A stretch of 64,000 nt of DNA from Ephemerocybe angulata (taxonomy: Eukaryota > Basidiomycota > Agaricomycetes > Agaricales > Psathyrellaceae), in NCBI GenBank assembly GCA_013368325.1, contig JAACJK010000163.1, positions 1,054,001 through 1,118,000 of the forward strand, in the 5' to 3' direction. Position numbers and translations under genes: made by a program. This document shows positions 44,262 to 54,062 of this stretch, piece by piece. Below the pieces are notes generated by a model that did no database searches, was not told the DNA's origin, and saw only the letters and a program-made list of their open reading frames with translations. Every line of letters begins with the position of its first letter. The first letter of the stretch is position 1.

Positions 44262-44402
44262 GTCCGTAATAGGCTCGAGACCAGCCGTTCCTGGAGATTT
44301 TGGGGATGGTGGTATAAGTATGGAGTTGCTCCAGTAACATTCCAGTATCCTTCCACCCCCAAAAATCGCCCTCAGGAGCTGGTTTCGAGTCTAGTCCGCT
44401 AA
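44262..44402. repeat. Target duplications around the 124-bp element
   Basis: GTCCGTAA (44262-44269) left and GTCCGCTAA (44394-44402) right: a 9-bp duplication with one base lost on the left. Confidence 0.6.
44270..44393. mobile_element. 124-bp MITE related to the 6-kb DUF6589/helicase element
   Basis: It starts TAGGCTCGAGACCAGCCGTT and ends GGAGCTGGTTTCGAGTCTA, matching the outer ends of the 6,015-bp element. It also shares GCTCCAGTAAC with that element's left repeat. The whole can fold as one imperfect hairpin: CTGGAGATTTTGGGGATGG pairs with CCACCCCCAAAAATCGCCC and neighbours. No coding capacity. It was probably mobilised by the proteins of the larger element (inference). Confidence 0.75.
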
Positions 44403-46001
44403 CGTCGACGACGTCGCCATAGACAGTGTCAGGAGGCACCAAGATCCCTTGAACCTTCTGTATGTACTCTCGTCCCTCACACTTCAATTCCTGCTTCCAG
44501 GGGTTCATTTTCTTTAATTCCTATTTCCAACTCGCCTCGCTCAGCTGGAGCTAATGTCCACGAAGTCCGCCCTATTTTTGAGCAGGGCAATGGGCACGCA
44601 GAGACAGAAGCGCGCCGCGAATTGGAAGTAACTTATAAGTATAGAATTTTGGAGGCGCCACGAGGTACCGGCCTCTGGTCGCCCCGCACCTACTGCCGAA
44701 CGCCGTCACGAGCAGCTTACCAAAGCCTCTCAATGCCGCCCTTCTGCCCAAATGCGGTCTGGTGCCTGCCGCCGCTCGCCGGGGCGGGAGAACATTTTGT
44801 CGAGCCGCCCACTGGGAAGGTCTGGCAAGCGGTTCGACTAGGTTCGACTACACGCGTGAAGCCCGGTGCGGGCGCTTGCGAGTCGACAATGATCGACGGA
44901 CGCATAGTCGCATACTAACTTGCTATGGCGGTGTTGTCGTCAACCTATCTACATATGTTCGATCACGATCGGTAACATGAATGGGACCCTCTAATAAGGT
45001 CGAGAATCGAGAAGGGGTGGGGTAGCCTGGGGTGGGGCGAACCACGAACCGCGTGAAAATCTCACCCAGGTCGCGTGCGCCTTCCCATTGGAAGGGCAAG
45101 CAGAGTCAAAGGCGAACCATTGCTTCGAAGGCCTATAAGTAGAATATCAGAAAAGACCAACCTGCTATAAACCCTACATCGAGTATACTGTGTACCATCC
45201 CAGACTCATGGGTTATTCACGTCATCGCTCGCAAGGAGGGGACACGGGACACCAGGGCACACCCTACCAGTACCAGACCCCACCGAGCTCCAGGCTGATC
45301 GGCTGCTGGTTGGGGCTTTCCCCATGACGACTTCCAAAGAGGGCGGCCCAAGCGTAGCCAAGCTGAACCGCCGAACGAGTCGAGCATATGCACAAGGACA
45401 CCGACGGCCGGCGTGCGTGATTATGGATGATCGATGACACTCGACCTGGGGTAAAATGCGCGCGGGTGCGGAGAGAAATCCAATTCCATTGTTGATGTCA
45501 GGCGGTATTACTATGCATACCATTTTCATGTATGAGACCTACATTAGATTGTATCTGGGAAAGAGAGAGGGCAGAGAGAGAGACGAGGAGGAGGAGGAGA
45601 GAAGAGGAGAGAGGAGGAAGGTGGAGGGGGAACACGGACAGGTTATTTAAACCAATAATATAGCATACGTCTACAGAAGATGTTGGGACCGCGAAGAGAA
45701 AGGCCCGGGCGATAAACCAAGACAAGCGCAGGAGAGTGAAATATAAATGGTCATCGACAGCAGAGAACGCAAGTGCAAGGGTAGCTGACGAGAGGGCTAG
45801 AGAGTTCAGAGATGTAGCAGAGCGAAAAGAGAGCCAGCAGAGAGAAGCAGCGAAGGAGATGCAAGTCGATGCACCACAACAGACGAAGGATATAAAAATA
45901 CTTGAATCGAGCTCATTAGTCAACGTGGGTCTAGGTTGCTTGGTCTACAGAAGGGGAAGCCATTGTCCTAGTCGAGGTACGATAAGGATTCAGCGGCATG
46001 A
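44403..46001. other. Intergenic, no gene seen; purine-rich tract
   Basis: About 1.6 kb. Frames such as 44622-44918 and 45736-46251 lack splice support and family resemblance. A purine-rich low-complexity tract (GAGAGA, GAGGAG repeats) lies at about 45560-45632. Confidence 0.4.
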
Positions 46002-48121
46002 TCAAGCGAATGGCACGAGCAACGCACCAATGACCATACAAGGCAAATCAAACAAGTCCCGCTTTATCGTAAAGCAAAAGGTAGCTGGAACGGGGGCGCC
46101 TGATGGTTTGAGTAGAACGCAATGCGAGTATACTGTCCGTGTCGTGTTCTCAAAGGCGTGGGAGGCAAAGCTTTCCCAGTACTCCACTACCGACTGGTTT
46201 TCGAAGAGCTGGGAGCGAAGAGAAGCTGTCAGCACTTCGATTCTCAGATAAAGATAGCAAGTGAACATACCTCGTAGATGAACTTTTTACGGCCGACCAG
46301 TTCTTCCATGGGCCATTCGGTCAACATGCAGAACTCGGGCGCGACTAGGCAGATCTCCCCCGTGCGACGCCAGACGACTGTCGGTGTCCCACTGTAAGAG
46401 ATCAGTTTGCCAAGTTCCTACTTCCAAGTGAGACAAATAGTTCTGAACCTGATGGTCCTACGCTGGTATGCTTACAAGCAGTGATCGCTGAAAGCATTTC
46501 TCCACGAAGATTTCGTCATCCAAAGACAAGGGCATTTGAAGCGCTATCAGCGAGGGTCGATAGATCGCTAAAGCCCGGACGATTCGAAGAATGTCATTCT
46601 TCTCAAATCTTCAGAACAGAAGCGATGCAAGCAGATGATAGGGAGTGATGGAAAGCGGATAAATGAAGAAAGATGATCAGAGCTCGAGTCCCCAGGGCAC
46701 TCCTTCGAATATGTCAACATATCAGGAAAAGACATACCGAGTCGGTAGGTGTTTCATCAAGAAGTGGTAGCCTTGGGTATAGTCATAAGGTGCTGTGACC
46801 CGGCCATTAATGCTTTGCAATGCTGAGCATGTCGGTTTTGAGGGAGGAAGTTCCGCTGCTCCGAGAGGTGCAGAAGCTGTTGAGCTTGGTGAGCCATTTG
46901 ATAATGGGGGTGTAAGCAGTCCACGTGCGGCAACATCTTGGGATGTGGCTTCAGCGAAAGCAGCTGTGGGTGGTGACCGAGGTCTATTGTCTGGATAGCG
47001 CGGTTGTAGAGGGTGGAGAGAAGGTTGTTGGGATTGGAGTTGCGAAGAAAACGGCCCTTCGGCCAAGTCATCCGAACGTTGTGGCTGAGAATAGGAATAT
47101 GTCAGGAACGGTGGATTAGGAGACGACATGGATTCGGAGGCCAGAGCGAGCTGCGCATCGCCATATGCTGAGGCGTATGAGGCTGTTCCTAATCTTGGAG
47201 ACGTTGCGAAATCTATGGCGTCTGAGGGCCATGTCGAATAATGTGACGGTGGCGCTGGTGGTGGCGAGGTCGGCGCTGACTCTGGAGGGCTTGGGTTCCC
47301 GAGAATGGCAGACAGTATCGAGTACTCGAGATTAGCGGCTTCGGAGCCAAATGCGAAGGTCGGGTCGAAGGCAGTGGCGAGGAGGGAATCGTTCTGGGAT
47401 ATGGGTTCGGCTGAAGTTTTCCAAAAGGTCAGATATTGGGGTCCTAAGAGCACGGACGATGGCTATCTCACCGATTGGAATGGTCGTTGGCTTTTCAGCA
47501 GGCTTGATGTCTGTATCATCGTCAGCTGGCACGCCAGACTTGTTCCGTTTGAGCAGCTCTGCGAGGACCACACGTGACGTCAGGGACATTGTCTGGGCAT
47601 CCCCAGTGTCAGAGGCGAGCGTACCGAGCTCCTCGTCGTCCAGAAGATACTTTGCTTTCTTGCGGTGCCCTTCTGTGCAGTTGTTCGCGATACCGCGTTT
47701 AATGCAGCGTTGACACGGTCGTGCTGTATTGCAACCGAAAGCACGCATATGAGCATGAAGTCATGCATGTGTATATGCGCACCACTCACAGTCGTCACAG
47801 GTAAGATGTGCCTTTTGGCAGTGAAAGCACGCTCTGTTGGCTTTCTTTTTCTTGGGGCCCTCCCTGGCTTTTCGTGGTGGTTGCGAAGTGGCAGAATCCT
47901 GCGAGTCTTCGGGCGTGTCGAGTCGTTTGCGTTTCGTGGCGAGGCTCGTTTGTGAGGTCTTTTTCTTGAGCGTTGGCTGGGAGGTAGACGGGCCCGCCTG
48001 CGCATTCTGCATGAAGAAAGAGAGCTCATTAGCCGCTGAAGTCGAAAACAGCACAACGGTTGAGCAGGAGACTGACGGCGAGGTGAGCTGGTCGAGGGGC
48101 GACGGCGTATACGGTCGACAT
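46002..48121 (-). CDS. ERT1: Zn2Cys6/PAS transcription factor of the ERT1/AcuK type
   Basis: Nuclear regulator of gluconeogenesis and non-fermentable carbon use in the families where it was studied. Seven exons: 48121-48077, 48006-47790, 47723-47472, 47410-46738, 46608-46476, 46417-46271, 46208-46002; 557 residues. The binuclear zinc cluster spans exons 2 and 3: [14 protein letters not shown], then [27 protein letters not shown]. After a Pro/Ser-rich middle come [38 protein letters not shown] and a PAS-like C-terminus ([33 protein letters not shown]). The first 45-bp exon uses a GTCAGT donor and is less certain; an ATG at 48012 is the alternative start. It is divergent from MTQ1, with 266 bp between. 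Confidence 0.85.
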
Positions 48122-48387
48122 TGTGCCCTGGACGTCGTGGCGGGCGGCGAGGGCTGGGGACGGGGAGGAGATGGTCGACGATGAGCGGACCGGGAGAAAA
48201 GCCAGGCGAAAAGGACCAGAGAAATACGTGCTCTGCTTAATCTTGTCCTGCTGATTTTATTTGTTCAACCGGCCGAGGCAAGCGAGCTGCCCGCCAAAGC
48301 TTTGCTCCCGAGCCAAACCATGCCGAACCAGCTCCGTCCCGGGGTCAACCTGTCCCGCGACACTTCCGCTTGCCGTCACCCTGCCCA

Positions 48388-49299
48388 ATGCATTCTCGTC
48401 TGCTTGCGACGCTGGCAAAGGCCCTGGGCAGCGAGCAGGCCGTCCACGAGCTCAGATGGATGTCGCAGGCAGTGGCAGCTGCAGCCCCTACCACGTCTCT
48501 CGACGAGATGGTCAGACGGAGATCACTCGGGGAACCACTGCAATACATCTTGGGTACTCGAAAACCTTGACTGGTGCTGGCAATTTTCTGACGATGTTCT
48601 TTCCTAGGAACCCAGCCTTTTGGGCCTCTCAATCTCCTTACACGTCCCCCAGTCCTTATCCCTCGTCCGGAGACTGAGCATTGGGTCATGAAGCTTGCCG
48701 AAACCATATCACCCTCCCTTCAGCGTCCACTAAGGTTGCTCGACCTGGGGACAGGCTCAGGCTGCATCCCCCTCCTGCTCTGCCACGTATGGCCAGCAGG
48801 AAGCCTGAAAGCGCATGCTGTTGACATATCCCCACATGCTCTGCGCTTGGCCAACGAGAACGCAGCCCTGGCAGGTATTCCGCCGGCTTCAGATGGCTCA
48901 AGCCCACAAAATACTTTCACTGCCTCTTACGCAAACTTCTTGTCGGACGACTTTCCCGGTAGCCCAGAGCTAGAAAAGGCTCTTCCTATCGATATCCTGA
49001 CATCCAACCCGCCATATATACCCTGGGAAGAATACCTAGAGCTTCCACCTTCCGTTCGCGACTACGAAGACCCAAAAGCGCTCTTCGGAGGCCCGTCCGG
49101 CTTGGACTTCTATCATGCCATCGTGCGCTTAATGTGCCGTCGCGAGCTCTTCAACCCAAATGCCTTTGTGGCTTTAGAAGTTGGTCATCAGCAAGCCGAG
49201 ACGGTCCAAGCGCTTCTACGGAGTACTGGTCGAGTGGTTCAATCGGACATTTGGGCTGATCCATGGGGCAAGAAGAGGACCGTCGTTGCTCGCATGTGA
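48388..49299 (+). CDS. MTQ1: Mitochondrial release factor glutamine methyltransferase (MTQ1/HemK type)
   Basis: Uses S-adenosylmethionine to methylate the Gln of the GGQ motif in the mitochondrial release factor. Two exons, 48388-48553 and 48608-49299; 285 residues. The N-terminal helical domain ends in EPLQYILGTQPFG, the PrmC signature. The substrate loop LIPRPETEHWV, SAM motif I LLDLGTGSGCIPLLL, motif II AVDISPHAL and the catalytic NPPY (ILTSNPPYIPWEEY) are all present. It lacks a clear mitochondrial presequence from this ATG, so location is inferred from the family and from the absence of MTQ2 features. Confidence 0.88.
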
Positions 49300-49772
49300 T
49301 TGGTTGCCCATCTATATCATCATATCCAGTATTTCCTCGCGATGGGCGAGATGGGACAAGTGGCTCTCGCACGTCTCTGGCACCAGTTCACATCGTCTCT
49401 AGCCGCCTGTCAATGAACTCGGACTGAAACCAGGTCGACAAACACAAGCCTTCAAGCTTCGGCGCTGACAAGTACTGACAAGAGCGCAATCAGCCATTCG
49501 CCAGCACAATCCGATCAATACCGTTGGCGTTTTGCAAGAGGCGCTCGGCCGATAGGGGCTTGACGTCACTTAACGACGGATAGGAACAGACATAACTGTT
49601 CCGGCCAGTGTCTCTTGCTCCTCCTCCTACCATGACTGTAGTATTACGTTCAAGACATTCGAGACTGCTACACGCGATGTTTCATTTGAGCTGCTGTCAT
49701 CAGAGACCTTGAGGGAACTGCGCAAGGTACCGTCAATTCTCTTCACACTTCACTGTTCTTGCCCAAATCACC
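49300..49772. other. Intergenic, no gene seen
   Basis: 473 bp between MTQ1 and an F-box gene on the same strand. Nothing recognised. Confidence 0.3.
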
Positions 49773-51407
49773 ATGTACCCATGCCAGGATCCCAGAATCA
49801 ACCACCGCATCCTTCAAGACCATCCATATCCAGTCGACTTCTCGGCCAAGAAAGAACAACGGGAGCCGCATGTCGGTGCGGAGAAGTCGTCCAGCTTTGG
49901 AGTGACCTCGATGTTACCTCCGGAAGTATGGGCAGAAGTCTTCCTATACTGCCTACCAGAACCTCCTCCCGCGAATGGTCCTCATCCATGGTATAACCGA
50001 GATCGGTACATCAGCCCTTTAACCGCTCCCCTGCTTCTCTGCCAGGTATGTCGCATCTGGCGAGAAATAGCGGTAACGATGCCCCGGCTGTGGCAACGCT
50101 TGGGAGTGTACGTCTCAATGGGTACCGCGTGCCCAGCGCCAGGCCTCGCAGACCTCTGGCTCTCGCGCTCCGGCTCGCTCCCCCTCATCCTATCCCTGCA
50201 CCAACAAAACGAGTCGAACCTGAACGCGCTGGTCGCAGGGCGGATCCTCGTGCTGTTCATCAAACACACCTCGCGCTGGATGGACGTCGACCTCTACCTC
50301 GCCGGCTCGCGGCTCGTCCTCACCAGCACCTCGTCGAACCCGGTCGACGCGAAGATGGCCGCGGCTCCGATCCTCCAGCGGTTCAGGCTCCGGACCTCGT
50401 CCCGGGTGTACGAGAAAGAGGAGCGATATATCTTCGGTGTCATCCAGGACGTTCCTCGGCTGAACGATTTGCACATCTCGCGCGTGCCCGAGCTGGACCT
50501 GCTCGGCAATAGCACCGTCGATGTGCCCTGGCATCAGCTAGGATCGCTCGCGCTCGACTACGTGCCTTCCATCGGCACGTCTCTGCACGTCCTCAGCAAA
50601 TGCGAGCGGCTCGAAGAATGCACGATCAAAGCAGACGCCCTCTTCGGGCCGCTCTTCCAAGAACCATTGGTCCACACCTCGCTCCGTAGCCTGAGCATCA
50701 ACATTGGCTGCGACCATTTCACCGCGTTCTTCTCGCGCGCGACGCTCCCTGCGCTGCGAGATCTCAGCATCCAGATACGCGGACCGCTCGAGCACTACGG
50801 CTGGCCCCAGCCTTGCTTCGAGGAGTTTCTCAGCCGCTCAGAGTGCAGGCTCGCGCGCCTCGAGATACGCGACTCGGGCATGCGCGCTGACCAGTTCGCG
50901 ATGTGCCTTCAGCACCGGTTCCTGCAAGACGTCGAGGAGCTGGTCATTGATGATAGGCGGGATTGGACGTGGGACCCTTTCGTCAAGGATCTGGCCTTCG
51001 ATTTAATGAACTGCTCGCGATGCGCGGACACTTACGCTGCACTCGTGGTGTTGGAGGGAGGCTATATCGCGGATGGTGCAGGTGCCGATGGGGGAACAGA
51101 GGTAGATAACGGTAGCGGCGCTGAAGATGGTAGCAACGGAAATAGTGTCGATGGCAATGGGAGATTGACGAGAGGTAGAGTTTGCTTCTTGCCGAAGCTT
51201 CTGAGTCTAGTGGTGCGAGGCAACTGTATGCAGACATCAGATGGGACGATTTCGGACATGGTCGAGTCCCGTTTCTACTTTCACGAACAGAACGTTGCGA
51301 AGCTGAGAAGCCTTAAACTGGACATTCCTTCAAGTCATCTCGGAGACCTGCAGCGCCTGAAGTGGATGGAGACAGAGGGGTTGGATTTGGATCTGGCGTT
51401 CATTTAA
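49773..51407 (+). CDS. F-box-type protein
   Basis: One exon, 544 residues. The F-box lies at about residues 47-110: SMLPPEVWAEVFLYCLPEPP, then LLLCQVCRIWREIAVTMPRL and WQRLGVYV. A long leucine-rich part follows (LNDLHISRVPELDLLG; LGSLALDYVPSIG; LRSLSINIG; LPALRDLSIQIRG). A Gly/Asp/Asn-rich insertion (about 440-475) sits before the last repeats. It would act as an SCF substrate receptor; the target is unknown. The block 50150-50980 is unusually GC-rich and has long open frames on the other strand, which I read as shadows. Confidence 0.8.
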   Translation: MYPCQDPRINHRILQDHPYPVDFSAKKEQREPHVGAEKSSSFGVTSMLPPEVWAEVFLYCLPEPPPANGPHPWYNRDRYISPLTAPLLLCQVCRIWREIAVTMPRLWQRLGVYVSMGTACPAPGLADLWLSRSGSLPLILSLHQQNESNLNALVAGRILVLFIKHTSRWMDVDLYLAGSRLVLTSTSSNPVDAKMAAAPILQRFRLRTSSRVYEKEERYIFGVIQDVPRLNDLHISRVPELDLLGNSTVDVPWHQLGSLALDYVPSIGTSLHVLSKCERLEECTIKADALFGPLFQEPLVHTSLRSLSINIGCDHFTAFFSRATLPALRDLSIQIRGPLEHYGWPQPCFEEFLSRSECRLARLEIRDSGMRADQFAMCLQHRFLQDVEELVIDDRRDWTWDPFVKDLAFDLMNCSRCADTYAALVVLEGGYIADGAGADGGTEVDNGSGAEDGSNGNSVDGNGRLTRGRVCFLPKLLSLVVRGNCMQTSDGTISDMVESRFYFHEQNVAKLRSLKLDIPSSHLGDLQRLKWMETEGLDLDLAFI

Positions 51408-51746
51408 GCGCTATCGCTCCGTTGATATAGTCCCCCTGATTACTCGATTGTGCTCACCCTGATTAGCTTGGTGCTGTATTTACTATTCATTATCGTTGTC
51501 TGGGCTAGCGATAGAGCAGCGCCGACGCGATGCTTTCGCCGTTATCTGGTGTTCCATTATAGATAAAGACCGTCCCCACGTGCATTTAGCCTTCAATCCA
51601 TATGTTGCTCAACCGGACCGGGCCCCTGTCGCCCTATAATAAGGATCGCGTGCCCCCAAACCCTCTCTTTCTGCTAAGCGACGACCTACCAGGACATCTT
51701 GCTTACTTCGTGCCCACACCCTCAAACGCAATAACATACCTCCAGG
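51408..51746. other. Intergenic, no gene seen
   Basis: 339 bp between the F-box stop and the allantoicase start. It probably holds the promoter of the purine-degradation gene. Confidence 0.3.
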
Positions 51747-53928
51747 ATGGAATTCCAGCAAATACCCCTAGAACAGTTCAATGAAAGTTTATCATTGGCA
51801 ACAGGTACGGATTAGGCAGAGACATGGACAGGAAAGGAATCAGGAATGACTCGTTCCGCTTCCCCTAGAACTCTCAAGCATCGCTATTGGAGGACGGGTT
51901 GTCGAGTGTTCGGATGAATTCTTTGCAGAGGCTATCAACCTGCTGCAGGTTGAGGTGAGTACCTACCCGATCTTGACTCCGACATACAGAACTCAGAAAG
52001 AACCATGGGGGTTGTGTTTAGCCTTCGGTCAGCATGAAGGGCCAGTTTGGTCCCAGCGGTGCTCTCTACAACGGGTGGGAGACCAGGAGACACAACCCTG
52101 GCCATGATTGGTACGTTTGGGCTCATGTTCTACCTTCCTCTCCAAGCTGACCAATGGTATAGGTGTATCATCCAACTTGGGACGCCTGGGCACCTAATCG
52201 GGTTCGACATCGACACCTCCCACTTCAGCGGTATGTCTTTTGCCTTATCCCATGGTCCCCAACACGTGTTGACGCCAGATTTCTACCATAGGAAACGAAG
52301 CTCCCGCAGGTTCCGTCGAGGTCCTTTACGGGACTCCGGACGAGAGTCCTCGTGCTGATGACAAACGGGTAAGCAAGCGCTTAGATCCCAAATGAAAGGC
52401 CGACCGGTGTTCATGTTCTTCATATGTTGATAGTGGTCAGAAGTCCTCCCCAAGACGAGCCTCGGCCCCAACTCGCGACACCTCTTCAGGATCCCTAGGA
52501 CGGATGTAATTAACTTTGTGAAGCTCAAGATCTATCCCGATGGCGGTGTGGTAAGTGGATCCCCGCTTTGCTCCCCTCCTTCCGTTCTTAACGTAGCTAT
52601 GAGATAGGCCCGCTTCAGAGTCTATGGAGAAGTCGCACCCGTGCATGCCCTCGAGGCTACTCCTTTTGATCTTGCACATGTCTTCGCTGGGGGTCGTGTG
52701 GTTTATGTGTCCGATCAGCACTTCGGTGTCGGTTCCAACCTGATTCTGCCGGGACGAGGCAAGGATATGGGTGATGGTTGGGAGACGAAGCGGAGCCGCA
52801 GTAAAGGGCACAAGGACTGGGTGATAATCAAGCTGTGAGCTTCCTATTTCTAAGATTGGCAAAAGTTTGACTCACCGGGTGTTCGATCACAGCGGCGCAC
52901 CGGGATACCTTGAGCAAGTCGAAATCGATACTGCGCATTTCAAGGGAAACTTCCCTGAGAGCTGCGAGATCGAGGCGACATACTCGGAGACCGATCTAGA
53001 TGTGCAAGCTCATGGCGGAGAGGGTCTGTCATGGAAGGTTATCTTACCTAGAACGAAACTCGGACCGCATAGACAACATTATTTCCAACTCGAGAACGTA
53101 GAGAACACCGTGTTCACGCATGTCAAGATGACAATATACCCTGATGGCGGTGTGAAGAGGATCCGTGTTGTGGGTGTCAAGGCAGGGTACTCTACTCTGC
53201 CTGAGGCTCCTGCACCGGTGCTCGAGCAGGGCGAGTCCGAGATCGCCACTCCTCCATCTCCATCCACATCCTCCCCACCCTCTGTCACCCCGCAGGTAAC
53301 AACCATCCCTGTCCTCCCTCTGACCCCAGAAGCCTTTGCTTCGTTCGGACAGGTTATCCAGGGGTATGGCGACCTGACCGCTGCACCCAAGGGCACGAAG
53401 ATCACGCCAGCTAACGCCGGCACAGCGAACAAGTTCCACAAGCTTTCCCTGCTCCAATCCAGCTACCCATCCGGATCGAACGCGACTGCTGGCATTTCGG
53501 TGTACCGCTGCCAGCCATTGACTGAAGTCGCGTCAGACGGGACGACCCCGCTGAAAGTGCTCGAGCGACACCCATACACGAACCAGGCATTCGTCCCGAT
53601 GGGCAAAGGCGGCGCAGAGGGGCTGAAGGAGACGAGTGAACGGTACTTGGTGGTGGTTGCGCAGAATGGCGCGGACGATAAACCGGATCTCAAGACACTC
53701 CGCGCGTTTTGGGCGAGCACGGCACAGGGAGTCGTTTACGGAACCGCGATTTGGCACCAGCCGATGACGGTTCTGGACAAGGTGAGTTTTCTGGCGATCT
53801 GGGATGACAGGACGCTCACAAGCTCTCAGGAATTGGACTTGGCCTGTGTCGAGACGCAGATAGGGGACGGCAGCGCTGCAGACTGCGAGATTGTCGAGCT
53901 GGCAGAGGTATATAGGCTGCGCTTGTAA
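51747..53928 (+). CDS. DAL2-DAL3: Bifunctional allantoicase-ureidoglycolate lyase
   Basis: Allantoicase splits allantoate to ureidoglycolate and urea; ureidoglycolate lyase then gives glyoxylate and a second urea. Nine exons: 51747-51804, 51869-51954, 52022-52110, 52163-52230, 52292-52368, 52434-52550, 52608-52834, 52893-53781, 53830-53928; 569 residues. Residues 1 to about 345 hold two allantoicase repeats, each with GGRVVxxSDxxF, NGWETRR or DGWETKR, ISTS/IDTAHFxGN and IYPDGGV. A Pro/Ser linker leads to the lyase domain from about 375 ([37 protein letters not shown]). The last intron is 48 bp, in frame and without stops, so naive translation adds 16 residues. Nitrogen-source control is likely from the family. 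Confidence 0.92.
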
Positions 53929-54062
53929 TTAGTCGCGTCAATTCCATTTTTGTGACAGAGGTTAAACATGTGAGATCGGATTAGTCAGCTTGGCCCTGGA
54001 CCAAACAAGTCCCGTCAATGTCCTTGAAGGACTTCCACACCGTCGCCTCCTTGCCACCGACC

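Noticed and set aside
45560..45632. GAGAGA/GAGGAG tract as a CRISPR-like or minisatellite array
   Set aside because: Irregular low-complexity purine tract without a fixed repeat unit or spacers.
45736..46251. 171-codon plus-strand ORF
   Set aside because: Its 3' half is antisense to the ERT1 C-terminal exon; its 5' half has odd composition.
47580..48056. 158-codon minus-strand ORF
   Set aside because: Out of frame with the Zn2Cys6 coding exons of ERT1 on the same strand; the zinc cluster is in another frame.
48261..48677. 138-codon plus ORF before MTQ1
   Set aside because: Out of frame with MTQ1; the methyltransferase frame from 48388 has the PrmC-type N-terminal domain.
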